Notes under the pieces: generated by a model | Seen by the model: the letters and a program-made list of their open reading frames with translations, nothing else | Database searches by the model: none | What the model was told of the DNA's origin: nothing | In this document: piece by piece, positions 24,141 through 38,000 of the stretch | Layout: each line of letters opens with the position of its first letter | How positions within the stretch are numbered: the first letter of the stretch is position 1 | Assembly (NCBI GenBank): GCA_022828595.1 | Contig: JAKGHH010000003.1 | Coordinates: 104,059,583-104,123,582, forward strand | DNA from: Nelumbo lutea | Lineage: Eukaryota; Streptophyta; Magnoliopsida; Proteales; Nelumbonaceae | Length of the DNA: 64,000 bases | Reading direction: 5' to 3' | Made by a program: the position numbers and the translations under genes

Positions 24141-24440
24141 GGCCCCGTTGGGTTTGCGGGAATAGGGGTCTGGAATCAGAATCAGAATGGGCTATTCTGA
24201 TTCCAAGTGTTTGGTTGGGTGGAATTAGAATCCCATTCCCATTGTGGAATCGGAATCTCATTCTCATTCCTAATGGAATGGCATTCCCCATTTGAGAGAA
24301 TGGCCATTCCCTGCCCCTCCCTTGGGAATGAAATCCTATCCCTGCTGATTTTAATTCTCATTTCCATTCCTGTCTGAACCAAACAGATTATGGGAATGGA
24401 CTGTTCTGATTCCGATTCCGACTGTGAATCAAATGGACCC
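24141..24440. mobile_element. PIF/Harbinger MITE (Tourist-like), 300 bp
   Basis: GGCCCCGTTGGGTTTG at the left and CAAATGGACCC at the right form imperfect inverted ends. Both sides are flanked by TAA (24138-24140, 24441-24443). The interior is GGAATcAGAATC-type sequence with a long internal inverted symmetry, and is non-coding; ORFs here are shadows. Confidence 0.78.
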
Positions 24441-24443
24441 TAA

Positions 24444-26331
24444 AATGCATAACATATAGACCTTAATTTTCAAAAAAAAACCATTATAATTTATATTAAT
24501 ATTTTATATATTAATAATCAATTTTATCATTTCTTTATAAATATTTACTTAAGAATCAATATGCATATAAGCAAGATGTAAGGGTGACCTTATGGTAATT
24601 TCAAATTAATGGTCATTACAGACTTGAAATGACCCAAAATAGGCCCCTATTGGCCCGATACAAACAGAAAAGAATGAAACAAGTAACCCCATGCATTACA
24701 TATTGGTCCCTTGCAATGCACAAAGGCGAACATAGATGAGAGTACAATCACCTAGGTGTCACCTGGTGTCTGACATGTTCACGAGCCGGGCTGTATAAGG
24801 TTTGGGCGGGTTGGGCCCATTCAAATTTTGGTAAAAGTCAAGTCCAAGCCAGGCCTATGAATAGGTCTATTCACTCAGAATAGAAGGAAAATAAAGGGAT
24901 GAACCTCTGTTTTATGTCATAAAAAAAAAATCAACAAATAAGAAGTGGAGCCCTTGTTCTTGTCTCAAAAAAAAAAGGGTAAAAACATAAAATGTAGGAT
25001 AAGCATGGAGCTTAGGGGCAATTTTCAGCCAGTCCTGTCCCGTAATTATTTATATAAAATAAATATATATTTACTAGTGGACCCATTCAATGCACGAGAA
25101 TACCCACCAATATGATGATAGAATGGATTAAAAAGAAATTTAAACACTATATCATTGCCCCGAAAAAAAGTATTTTACCTAATAAAATTAGTTAAATAGA
25201 TAATTGATTTATTTAAAAATTAATTTAGGATAATATATTTACTAACAAAATAGGGAAAGTCTTCAATTAACATCAACTTTTTTTTTTAAATTTCCGATCA
25301 CTACTAATCTAAACTAAATCAATATATAAATTAACTTAACCACATATGAGTATAATCTAAGTTGTGTTTGGTTTGAAGGTAGGGGAAGGTAAAGAAACCT
25401 ATACAAACCTTGTACAAGTTTCCTATCTAATCTAGTGAAAAAAAAAACATTAATTTAGGGAGAAGTACAAGTTTCCCTACCTTTTCCTTCAAACCAGCAT
25501 AGCTTAAGTACTCTTTTACTTCAATATAAACTACATTAACATAGCTAATTAAGCTAGATTGATTAAATTGACCTACCTAATCTAGCAGGGGCTTTGTGCG
25601 AGGTACAAGTTTGTTGAAGGACCTTGTGACATTTTCAATTAGGCAAAGCCAAACTAATTCCAACTCAAGTATTATTTTTGGATTATGCATTGTTAGACAA
25701 ACTTGTATTAATTTTTCAATTAATGTTTATGATTTTTACTATGGCTAGATAAAATGTTGTTAATTTTTATTATTATAATTTGAATTTAAATGAATTTTAA
25801 TTTTTATTAAATTTTATTACACATTTATTTTGATTTTTACTAATTTTATTAGAGTTTATTCATTTTTATTTAAACGGAATTTAAATATAGGTGCAATATA
25901 CAAATAATAATTTCTGATTAAATAGTTAATTTAAAACATTTAATGAATTATTATGCATATATACTTACTAATACTTTTTAATTTGTTTTAGTATTATTCA
26001 TTAATACTCATTCTGATTTTCTTAATTTATCTTAATATTATTTTATTGTGACTAACTTTATGTGTTGGTATTATATACAAATAATTATTAATTTTTTACT
26101 ATTTATCATGTATCTAAATTTGTTGATTAATTTAATATATTGACATGTTGAAATTTAGGAATGTCAATGGGGTGGATTAGGGCGGGGACCATAATTCCCA
26201 TCCTTGTCCCTAGTCTCAAAGTAATTCCCCACCCCCGTTAGGGCTGCCAATGGGTTAGTTCAGCCCAACTACATGAAATGATCCAAACCGAACCAATTAT
26301 ATTGGTTTTGGCCCCATGATTTTGTCTCGAT
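24444..26331. other. AT-rich intergenic DNA
   Basis: No gene is visible. Apart from one MITE candidate at 25361 it is AT-rich sequence without long ORFs. Confidence 0.6.
25361..25503. mobile_element. Small MITE candidate, about 143 bp
   Basis: GTTGTGTTTGGTTTGAAGG at the left is mirrored by CCTTCAAACCAGCATAGC at the right, bounded by TAA and TTA. GTACAAGTTTCC-like text is repeated inside. Confidence 0.5.
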
Positions 26332-26537
26332 CAAGGTTCAAAGTATCAACACATATCGGTCGATACGTATCATTTCGGGAGCTCTCCGATACTTCTCTAC
26401 AGAGAGTGTTTCGGGGTTTTGACCAGTTCAGGGGGTGGAGGAGCCTTAAACTAGCCCCTCTAAGCTGGTTTTGAAAAAAAAAACAATACTGATATGCCCC
26501 TACCGACGTATCGGGCGTATCGATATTTTAAACCTTG
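26332..26537. mobile_element. hAT-type MITE, copy 2
   Basis: CAAGGTTCAAAGTATC to GATATTTTAAACCTTG, 206 bp. Flanks GTCTCGAT and GTCCTGAT match at six of eight positions, an aged target duplication. Inside: CGATACGTATC and a CAGTTCAGGGGGTGGAGGAGCC block shared with the other copies. Confidence 0.85.
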
Positions 26538-27069
26538 GTCCTGATTAATAATTGGGTCAATTCTGGTTTTTTGCTTGTTTTGAACTGATTCAGACCTGAT
26601 CATTTTATTACTACATATATATAAATATATATAAGATTAATTTATTACATATAATTAATTTAGACCCAACTATTAGTCAGGACAATTCTAGGTTTATAAT
26701 TTTGTTCTGATTAATAATCGGTTCGAGACTATGACCACCTTGTCTTGACCCAAGCCTGACCCATTAACAGCCATAATCCTCGTCCTTGATCCTTGTTGGG
26801 GAGGAAAAATTAACATCCATCCCCAATAGAGACAAGCTCCCTATGAGCACTTGAATCCTCAATTTTTTTAATTAAAAGCTTGCTTTGGGAAAATGATTTA
26901 CTTACAATATAGAAAAAATCAGTAATCTAAATTGGTTGATAACATAGAAACTTGTCCAATATACAGTGGTGTTATTGTAATTATGCAAAATTATTTCCTA
27001 AATGTTTGGCGAGGACTTCACTCCCCATTCCCATCCTTGTCATTGATTGTGTATTTTAGTTATTCCATG

Positions 27070-27273
27070 CAAGGTTCAAAGTATTTACACGTATCAGTCA
27101 ATATGTATTGTGTGCTAGTGGCTTCCCGATACGCCCCTACAGGGATTGTAATGGGTCAGCCACTGGTTCAGAAGGCAGCCGGGCCTTAAACCAGCCCCTC
27201 TGAACCGATTTCAAAAAAAAAAAAAAGTAAAACATAAAAAAAAAGCACCGACGTGTCAATATTTAGAACCTTG
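27070..27273. mobile_element. hAT-type MITE, copy 3
   Basis: CAAGGTTCAAAGTATTT to AATATTTAGAACCTTG, 204 bp, with perfect 8-bp target duplication ATTCCATG at 27062-27069 and 27274-27281. Confidence 0.92.
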
Positions 27274-27281
27274 ATTCCATG

Positions 27282-27628
27282 TCCATATCCTCATTCCTGC
27301 CAATGCAATCCTTACCCTCGACCTAATTGGGTTAGGGAGGCCATATACCCGATGGTTGTCCCAACTAACTAAATTAAGTCGTGTTACGTTTATTAAGTTA
27401 GTTTGGTTTCCCTACTTAATTTAATTTGATTAAATTAATTGAATTAGATTTATCATGTTAGGCCAATTAAGTTAAATTTAATAAATTAATTAATTTAATT
27501 AATTAAAATTTTTAAATCAATTTATTTAATTGAATTATGTTAAATAAATTAAGTCCAATTAATATGATAATTACTTTTGGATGCATTATATTTATTCAAC
27601 AATAATTAATAAAAGGGAGAGACGGAAG

Positions 27629-27659
<31 letters not shown>

Positions 27660-28371
27660 GACTGATGTAGAGAGTGAACAAAAAAGTAGTTCACATTTGT
27701 TCCCCACAGGCACCTATGCACATTTCGGCATGTTCCCAATACATGATTATTAGGATGTGTTGTGGGGGAGAGCGGCTTCAGTGCTCACAGGCCCATGCTC
27801 ACACTGTTCGCAATCCCTTTCAGCCTTGCATTGAAAATATTTCTATACTTGCATGCTTTTTTTATGGGGAGATGTTTCCAATGCAAGACTGCAAGGGAAT
27901 GTACCAATGGTGTGAATACGGTCTTGTGAGCACTGAATCCGATTTCCCTGTGGGGTGCCAATGTGATCTCCAAAAAACCAAAGGGCACCAATGTGATCTC
28001 CATTACAGGAGAAAGGTTTGGCTGAACACGATGGCTGTTCAGCAGGCTGTAAAATCAATCATAAGGTTCCGTACCAGTATTTAAATATATGGGGCCTATA
28101 CAAAATAGGGACTATGAATTTATTACTGACATAGAACCTCATCATTGGTTCCACAGCTTGCAAACAACCAACACATCCAGCTAATCCGAATTCACTTGAA
28201 TGGCATTAACACTTTGGGCTTGGATCTACTATCCACGAGCTGTTCCCACATCTCTACCCACGAGACATTGCACATTGGGAATATCTCCCTAGTCATTCAT
28301 GGGGAGATGTTCCCACTACACGGTGGTGCTACTCTGGGTAAATATGTGGGAACAAATTGTGAGTAGCAGAT
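27282..28371. other. Intergenic DNA of unknown content
   Basis: Contains TTAATTAA-rich sequence, a GA microsatellite and a 136-codon + strand ORF at 27674-28084. I recognise no domain in that ORF. The phrase GGGGAGATGTTYCC recurs at about 27867 and 28310, hinting at a local duplication or an unclassified mobile element. Confidence 0.4.
27629..27655. repeat. (GA)n microsatellite
   Basis: About thirteen GA units. Confidence 0.9.
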
Positions 28372-28379
28372 CCTGAGAG

Positions 28380-28618
28380 CAGGTTCAAAATATCAATACA
28401 CCAGTAGGGGGCGCATTGGGCGAATCAATACAGCATTTTGTGCTTGTTTTTTTATTTTATTTTTTTTGCAACCGGTTCAAGGGGGCGGTTTAGGGCTCCT
28501 CCACCCCCTGAACTGGTCAGACCCCCCGATACACCCACTGTAGGGGCATGTTGGAGGGGTCCCGGAATGATACATATCAGCTGATATGGGCCGATACGTA
28601 TCGATACTTTGAACCTTG
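28380..28618. mobile_element. hAT-type MITE, copy 4
   Basis: CAGGTTCAAAATATC to GATACTTTGAACCTTG, 239 bp, with perfect 8-bp target duplication CCTGAGAG at 28372-28379 and 28619-28626. The left end has lost one A of the family consensus. Confidence 0.92.
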
Positions 28619-28822
28619 CCTGAGAGTAACAATTACAGGAGAAATGCACGTACCCCCTTCACCTTCAGGCTCCACCCTTATTTTATTTTTTATTTCTTTT
28701 TTATATCTTTGGAAATACCAACTTTAGCATGAATCGTTCCCCTTTGCCCTTCAAATGGGCTTCATAATACAACAAAAAGAATGATAAATAATAAAAAAAA
28801 AAAAAACAAAAAGAAGTTAGTT

Positions 28823-29041
28823 TCATGTGAAGATGAACTCCAGCCAGTCTGATATATACTCGTATGCCACAAATGTGACTGCACCAGCTGGGGCAGCTTT
28901 AACACTGGATGGAAAAATGCCCTTGTAAAGGCCAGCCCGTCCCTCCATCTGCAAGATACGGCATAGGGCATGGTACATGTTCCTATAAGCTTGGTGCTCA
29001 ACTCGAGCCCCATACTTTGAATGTCTTTGTAGTCCTTCAAT
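28823..29041 (-). CDS. TPC1: Carrier terminal exon
   Basis: Acceptor AGTGCAG. 72 codons and [23 protein letters not shown] to [14 protein letters not shown], the last transmembrane helix and C-terminus. Confidence 0.94.
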   Translation of the reverse strand: MEGLQRHSKYGARVEHQAYRNMYHALCRILQMEGRAGLYKGIFPSSVKAAPAGAVTFVAYEYISDWLEFIFT

Positions 29042-32000
29042 CTGCACTATCCAGATGAAGATTTATGCATCGGAAGGTAGCAACATAAGCAAGCAAAATT
29101 GCAGCACACACACACACAGAAGAGATCAGGCACCAGTATGATTATCATCTGATGGTAAACACTTGCTAGGAAATTAGCACCCTTTGTCAGAAAGACTTAG
29201 AATTACAAGTTACTATCTATAACATCAACATTTAGTTTTAAACATAATCTATTGCTTGTAAATACGGTTAAGCATCTGAATACAACATTGGGAAAACTTA
29301 TTTGGGCTCTGAAGAGATTGGTGTCAACTCAAGATCACAAAACGGCCAAAAAAAAGTTAAGCTTGTTTAAGGTGGGGTTGATTAAAGGAGGAAGAGATGT
29401 GGGGCCAGATCAGTTTTTTTGAGAAGATATGTGGTCTTGGAGTTGGAAAGAATCAATTATGAACCAAGAATCCTGAGGGTTTTAAAGAACCCCAATGCTG
29501 TAAAAAGATTCAACAATCAGAAAATCCATAGAACAGCCCAAGTGTCAAAAGTTTTTGCAAATCTTAACACTACTCAAAAGTTTTTGCAAGAAGGTGAAGA
29601 AATCAAAGAAAATTTGTATAAGCGGCTTCTAAATATGCTGTGAGAGTAGTGTTCAGTTTTGCAATTCTTTGTATGTTTTTTGTATGGGTCCTGATTAGTT
29701 TAGTGGGGGTGGTTGTTGCTTGGGGTGTGCTTTGCTTGTTTTTGGTTGATTAATTGAATTGTGTTGGTTTTTTAAAGTTGTAGCTTTGTGAGTGGCTGGG
29801 GCTGGGCTGTTTTTTTTCTTTCTTTCTTTCAGGTGTCTGTTGGTCTCCTCCCTTTGATTTCTCTTTTTGTTTTTAATAAAATTTAGTTTATTATCAAAAT
29901 AATACAACATTGAGGGAAATAAAGAATCCAAGATCATCATACTGTTCATCCAAGTTTTTTTTTTTTGTTAAATTAGAATTTAGCAAGATGGATCATGAAA
30001 AGTGATCATCAAATATAGATGGTTTTGTAACTGACAAATATGTATAAATGCAAGGGGAACACGTGAATAGAAAGGCAACACCTCTTAGAACCAATAACCT
30101 CCTAGAATAAATCTCATTCACTGGACTCAAGATCAAGTATTCAGATTATTATATGTTACTACAAATGGGAAAGGAAATACATAAAGAAAGAGGTTCTTTT
30201 GAAATTTTTCAAATTTTAAGACTGGAATAACAATATCCTTCTTGCTTGTTGGGTCATCAACGCCTACCAACCAAAATGCAAGTGAGAGAGAGAGAGAGAG
30301 AGATTCAAATACTGATATACATAATCTGTAGAAGGATATGTTTAAACTTTAGCTAAAAAGGAATAAACTTACCATGTATTTGATCTACAAACTTCTAGTA
30401 TGTGAAGAAATATTTACATATTAAATTGTCTATATTTCTTCAATAAATTAGTCATCTGGAGTGTCTGACTCCAGCTGGTTATCAATTATGGGGAACCATA
30501 GAGCAAGGTTCAAATTTTTGATACAGCTCGCCTTTTATTTTTATTTTTTTAAGTATTTCTTTCAAACTGGTTCAGTGGGATCGGTTTAAGGCCCGTCTAC
30601 CCCCTGAACCAGGTCAGACCCTGAAACACCCCCCTGTAGGGGCATATCGGGAAGCCACCGATACACATCGAAAATTTGAACCTTGCCATAGAGGCCTTCC
30701 ACCAATGGAACTGTATGCAGCACCTAGGATGGAGGGAAAATTCAGCTGAATAATTGTCACCATCCAAATATTGCTTTGCTTCTTTCTCCTCCCATTTTTG
30801 GAAGATTCTAATCAAAGGATGATTAAGGATGGAAAATAAAGCATTGATAATTACAATGGTTACAATAATTCATTCTAATAAGTTTTCAAGATACTTCCTT
30901 GTAGGAGGGATCCAAGCAACTCTATATAACTATATATTTTATTACCCTGCCCAGGTTTTACATGTCTGTAGCTATGTTGGTAGACCCAAAGGGGTAATCA
31001 TTTTCAGCCTGGCCAGCCCACGATTATTTATATAAATTAAATGTATACATCCATTCATGTGCCATTTTACTTTATAGTAATATTACTAGTAAATGTACAT
31101 GTGTGTTACACATGGCAATTTAAGATTACAATAACAATAAGTATTATTATCATTTTGTGTCGCATATTTTGCTTAATACGATGAATATACAATATGAGAG
31201 AATAGAGATGTTCCCAAACTTTTTCTAGACAACTTTTACAAATTTTGTATTTTATATTTTTAAAATTTTTATTGTTTATTTATAGCATCATGGGTTGGCC
31301 CATTTGGCTTGAATGTTTAGTTTAAACCAGTTGCCCACCACCCCAACAGAAAAGTGATTTTGCATTTAGTCAATTTTAAATTAAATAGGTTTTGTTTATT
31401 ACGATGAATATATGATATTAAAGGCATGCCTAAATTTTATAATTTTTTTGTATCTATATTTATTTTAAAAATATTACTATTTCATTATGACATCATGGAT
31501 TGACTGACCCTTTTTTTTTATGAGTAGATTGACTGACCCATTTGACCAAGACGGCTGAACCACTGACTCACCTTTTGAATGGGAAAACAGTTTTGCTTCC
31601 TGGTCAATTTTAAATTGTCATTTCCATCATTACTAAATATACTTCTTACTCATCATGCTTTTTTTGGTTTAATATGTTGAATATACAATATTATAGTGTT
31701 CCAATTTTTTCTACAAAATTTTCATTTTTTTTAAAACTTTTGTGTTCTATCTATTTTTCTTTTGACTTTTTATTTAATTATGACATCATGAATTGACTCA
31801 TTTGTGGTTTGATCGAGATGGTTGAACCACTGACATGCTACCCAAATAGAAAAATGGTTTCATTTTTTGGTTGGATTTAAAAACATAATTTTCATACTAT
31901 TACAAAATTAGTGAATCTTTTTTACAAATTTGTTATATATTATATATTTAATGTTTTATAATACATACTTAATCTGTCATATTTATAATTATAAGCCCTA

Positions 32001-35000
32001 AAGCCCAAGCTATAACCCTTATCATAGGTGCTAAGCCTGGCCCAGCCTAGCCCATGATCACCCCACACCCAATAGAGATACCCTTTAAGGGGCATTCTTT
32101 GTTTGGATTTTGAAAGGGGGGAAAGTTGATCAATGGGATTTTGATTCCCATTGACCAAAAATCCCATGTTCTTTTCTCAGATTTATGTGAGGACCGAGGA
32201 AAGTTTATTTTCCTAGGTATCACCTACCCGGGTAAGTGATACCCATCTCCTAGGTGGGTAAATAACTTTCCCAACTTGGGGGAAGTTGCCAACACTTGAA
32301 AGGGAAAAAAATGTCCCTTCTAATAATGGATTTTTGTGGATAAAATGGTCATTGCCTTATTTACATGGGAAATAAAAGAACATCGGTAAATACACTTACC
32401 TGGATAAATCTTTCCTAGGAAACAATTACCTGGGTAAGTGCATTTACCCGGGTAAATAACTTACCAAAATGCGAACAGGGCCTTAAAATCATTTTCTGGA
32501 TAGATTCAGATGTTCTATGTGGAAAACTAGCATAAAACATGTTAACAGATGACATTGAAATTTTGATTGGGGTATGGATACAAGTTGTCAAACAACTATC
32601 TTAAGTTTCCAAACTTTCTTGAGTTTGCAAATGAGATTTCACCTGGAACCGTTTCTTGACCACATCAAGAGGGTGGCACACAGCTTTAGCACATGTGCTG
32701 GCTGCCAAACCACATAGGAAGAGCTGGAAACTTGAAAGGCTGCCATCCATCTGAGTTGAGCCGATATGAGAAGAACTAAATCTTTTCCATGCCTATAAGA
32801 AAAAGTTAACAAATATCATCAGACAAGAAGAAGAGATTGATGTATTCATGGGTTAGTGTGGGATGGACTTTCTGTTCCAACAAACTAGTTAGAATCTATC
32901 TAGCATAGGCATAGTGGTATATGTAATGCATATCGGGGGGAAGAACCACCATTTGTAGGACACCCTGGAAAATCTGACGAGTCTTTTTTTTTTTTTTTGA
33001 CAAGGGAATATGTTATATTAATACCAACTCAACCAAAATATACAACCAGCTCATGTACATTGAGAAACAGTACAGTGGGGATATACAATACAAAACCAAA
33101 GTATGACTAAATACACATGGATCCAGCATAAAAAATAGGACTCGGCTGGGCTCATTTGATGGGTCCAAAATTTTGCAATTTGAAGCATCTTAAACTCCAA
33201 GACATCTGTCCCACCGTTTTTTTTTTTCAACAACCAAGGATACAAAAAGTGGCAAGATTTCCGAATGATAAAAAAGAACATATATAGAATATTTGTTGGA
33301 TCAAATTGGGTTATTATTTGTAATACCATACCTCCCATGTAAGACGGATCAAATCTTATATATCCCCTATAGCATGTATTTCTATACCATCAAAAGATAC
33401 ATCTTGTTATTCTACTTGGTGGATTCTTCTGATTCTTCAGAGTATGTTATCTCATTCAAGTAGCTGTGGGTATAAAATTAAAAATTGTGCTTGGTATATT
33501 ACAGAAGGAAAATTCAGTTTCAAACATCTTTTATTTCCTTTCCTAAGAAGATTGATGTCCATCATCTACCTTATCCCATCTTTGGGGGAGGGGTGGCATA
33601 TATTCTGTTCCATTCTACTCTTTAAGATCATATCCTCTGTTAAAGAATGACCATATAGATCTATCCTTGCCACCTAAACCCAGGCCCCTTTTTTGCTTTC
33701 CTATGTCCTAGAATCTTCATCTCATAAAACTAATGTTATTTTTCTAAATTCTTTAAAGATCCTAAAAAGTGAGAATGCATAATAATGTGCACATTAACCT
33801 ACCATGATCCATTGCTTAAATGTATCATAGGTGCCAAATTGTAAGCCTGCATAAGGAATGATCTCAACCAGTGTTGGTGATAATCCAGCATATAATCCTC
33901 GAAAGCCACGGGTTCTGACTATGTCAACAAATGCAGATCGCATGGTAGGATATACCTGAATACAGTAAGTGCATCTCAGTGTACTCGCAATAATTAATTT
34001 TCATATGCAGATAAGCATATCCAATACTTAACATGATCAAGACTTTATCCACATACCTGTCTTTGGTTTTCTTTTCTTTTTTTTCTTTCTTATTTACAGA
34101 ACAGATATCAAAAGAACATATCAGATATAAATACTATAATACAAAATTACAGGGTTCTCTTCATGTACAAAATCAGCATGAAATGTAAGTGCAACTTCAA
34201 ATCAAGTGAAGCCTATGAAAGACTAGTTTAGGCAGGAAGATCCCAAATAGATAATACTGCATCTAACAACGTGCAGGAACTTTTCCAGGCTTTCACCAAA
34301 ACAGAAGGAATGGAAGCTTAATAAGTAAGAAAGAAGGGAGAGATTAGCTAAAAGAGGATTTGATGGGGGTCTTCAGAGTTTTATGATAGAAGATTCATTC
34401 ACAACAGACGTAATACAACCTTTCTAGCATTAAATTCTAAGAAAGCCAGTGCTTATCATCCTAAGGACTTAGACCTTCAATTTTGTTGGTAGCCTTTATA
34501 AAATAATAGAAAATATCTCTTTCTTACACACAGAGAGGCTCCACCTTAGACAATCTCTCAATTTCAAGGGGCTTTAATTGAAGAAATATAGATTATTAAT
34601 CAAATTCTGATAGCCAATGAGCATGTCTAAGATTTAAGAACAGGAAAAAAATGATGTGTTTAAACTATTTCAAGCAGTCCTTTCTGCCTAGAACATCAAG
34701 GATACAAAACTGTGTAATTCATCATTTTTTTGCAATCCAATAAATTTAACAGTTACCAATCAAAAAAGGATGAGAGATAATTCACAGAAAGCTCATGAGG
34801 ACCTTTTGTTGATTCTTGATGAAGGGCATGTGATGATAATTGTCGGCAAGATATGATTTGTGGCAAATTAAGAAAGATATGATTTGCTGCAAATTTAGAA
34901 AGATTTGATTGATTACAGATTTGAATAAATTTAGGAAAGATTAGATTTGAATAAAATTAGGAAAGTCATATCCTAGGATTAAGGGAAAGATTTAATCAAT

Positions 35001-38000
35001 TCTTAATTGAGAGAGATTCTAGGAGTAATTGAGAGAGATCCTAGGAGTTTGTCTCTCCTATCTTTTTCTATTTAAGTTGTATGCTCAACATGTTTTTTCA
35101 ACACATTATCAGTACAGAAGTATTTCTTCTTCTCTCCCTCTTCATTTCTTCTTCTCTTCCTCTTTATTTTTCCACATGGTATCAGAGCTTTAGGGCCCGA
35201 TCATGAATTTTAAGGCCGCCATGGTTGGCTCTGGTTCAGCCTCTTCGGATGCTACCAGTGGTGTGACATCTTCGGAGGGAGGTATTCAGTCAGCGGCCAT
35301 CTCTCTTTCTGAGAATTCTCTTCAAATTACCATTCACAAATTGAATGGAAAGAATTATCTTGAGTGGTCTCAGTCCGTGCGGTTGGTGATCGACGGCAAG
35401 GGGAAACTTGGCTATTTCAATGGCGAAGTGAAACCGCCAGCCACTGACGATCCAAAGTACAGGCAGTGGCGTTCTGAAAATTCAATGGTTACCACCTGGT
35501 TGATCAACTCTATGGATCTTGTGATTGGAAAACCATTCATGTTCCTGCCAACTGCTCGTGATGTGTGAGAAGCTGTTAGGAAAACCTATTCAGATCTGGA
35601 CAATCATTCACAACTGTTCGAACTGAATACCCGAATGTGGAAGATGCAGCAAGGTAAGCGTGAAGTAACTGCTTATTATAATGAGATGATGGCTGTTTGG
35701 CTGGAGATGGATCTATTTGAAGAAGAAGAATGGGAAAGTCCGAGTGACAGTGCTCGGTACAAAAAGAAGATAGAAAGAGGTCGGGCCTTTGTCTTCTTGG
35801 CTGGTTTGAATAAAGAAATCGATGAGGTTCGGGGATGTATCTTAGGGCAAAAGCCCTTGCCTACTATAAGAGAAGTTTTTTCAGAAGTGCATAGAGAAGA
35901 AGCACGGCGGCAAGTGATGTTGAAGAATGTTAATGAAACAAAAACTGAGAATGAAGGGTCCGCTCTTGTGGCCCGAGGTGCAGACGTAGACGGAGATAAA
36001 CGAGGAGGAAAGCAAAGGCCTTGGTGTGGTCATTGTAAAAAGCCATGGCATACTCGGGAAACCTGCTGGAAGCTGCACGGGAAACCAACAGGTTGGAAGA
36101 AAAAATCAGCCAGTGAAATCAAGTCAGGGGGAGATGTCCGCATGCTTCAAGTAAGCAATTCAGATGCAGGGCAACAATCATCCTCAGAGTCTCTTCCTTT
36201 CACAAAGGAACAAATAGAGCACTTATATAAAATGTTTCAATCTCAATCGTTAAGAAATTCTAACCCATCCTCCTCTCTAGCCCAGTCAGGTAATTTTTTC
36301 ACTGCAGCCATTGCTTGTACCAAATCTAATGGTTCCTGGATATTAGATTCAGGTGCCACTGATCATATGACCGGCACTTCACAATTCTTCACTTCATATA
36401 CTCCCTGTGCAGGGAAACAAAAGGTTAAAATTGCAAATGGTTCCTTTGCTACTGTTGCTGGGAAAGGAATTGTGTCTATTTCTCCTTCTCTAAACCTTAA
36501 AGATGTTCTACATGTTACTAACCTATCATACAATCTCTTATCTGTCAGCAAACTAACCCTTGATCATAATTGTTGGGTTAATTTTTGGTCTTCTTGTTGT
36601 GAATTTCAGGATTTAACCTCGGAGAAGATGATTGGGGGTGCTAAACTGGATGGTGGTCTCTACCTCCTTAATAAAGGATCAACCTTTGGAAGGCAAGATC
36701 GACAGACTTGTTTCAACTCTATCTCTGTTTCTAGTGACAATGAAGTTTTGTTATGGCATTATCGATTAGGACATCCTAGCTTTCAATATTTAAAGCATCT
36801 ATTTCCCAAGTTATTCATGAATAAAAATCATTTGTGTTTTAAGTGTGAATTTTGTGAATTAGCAAAACATCATAGTGTTGTTTTTCCGTCCCAACCATAT
36901 AAAAAATCAAAACCATTTACCATGATTCACAGTGATGTTTGGGGTCCTTCTAGAGTGACAACTCTTTCTAGAAAGCGTTCATTACTTTTATTGATGATCA
37001 TACTAGGGTCACTTGGGTTTTCCATTTAAAAGAGAAATCAGATGTTGAAACTGTGTTTAAAACTTTCTATAACATGGTTCAAACACAATTTTAGACTTAG
37101 ATTAAAATTTTTGGAAGTGATAATGGAAAGGAATTTTTTAACAATGTGTTAGGGAATTTTTTTGCTGAGAAAGGAAGTGTACACCAAAGTTCGTGTAATA
37201 ATACACCTCAGCAAAATGGGGTGGCTAAAAGGAAAAATAAACATCTCCTTGAAGTTGTTAGAGCCCTAAGTTTTCAAACTAAGGTTCCTAAGTATCTTTG
37301 AGGAGAAGCCGTTTTAACAGCCACTTATTTGATTAATAGACTGTCTACACGAACTTTGGATTTTAAAACACCCATACAGGTTTTCATTGATTGTTTTCCA
37401 AATTCTCAGCTAGTGACAAACATTCCCTTAAAAATTTTTGGAAGTGTGGCCTTTGTTCATAACCATGATCCTAAACGGTCAAAACTAGAACCAAAAGCAC
37501 ATAAATGTATTTTTGTAGGTTATCCCACTAATTAGAGAGGTTACAAATGCTTTGATCTAGTTTTGAAAAGGATGTTTGTGACTATGAATGTCACATTCTT
37601 TGAAGGAACCTCATACTACAGACACTCCCATCTTCAGGGGGAGAGCAACACTAGTGAAGATGGTCTTTTAGATGGTTCTGATTTAATGTTTGAATTTGTC
37701 CATAATGATGTTCCTCACAACCAGTCACCGAAAGAAAGTGAGGCAGAAAATACAAAATCAGTGGAAAGAAATGAATTAAATATTGAAAACGAACAACCTT
37801 CGGTGATGCCATCTCAAAATGAAAAAGCTGAAACAACAAAGATGCGTGTGAAACAGTATAAGGGCCTTGTCTATTCAAGGGAACATCTAGCACTGAAAAG
37901 GAGAGGCACTATTCCGCAGCATCAACAAGAATCTGATCTGAGGGTGGATCATGAAATTCATGATAATTCTCCAAAAATACCTGAAAATATTCCTCCAGGT

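Noticed and set aside
35177..35188. TGGTATCAGAGC as part of a tRNA gene (also at 50478 and 62201 on -)
   Set aside because: It stands alone beside LTRs with no cloverleaf; it is the retrotransposon primer-binding site.
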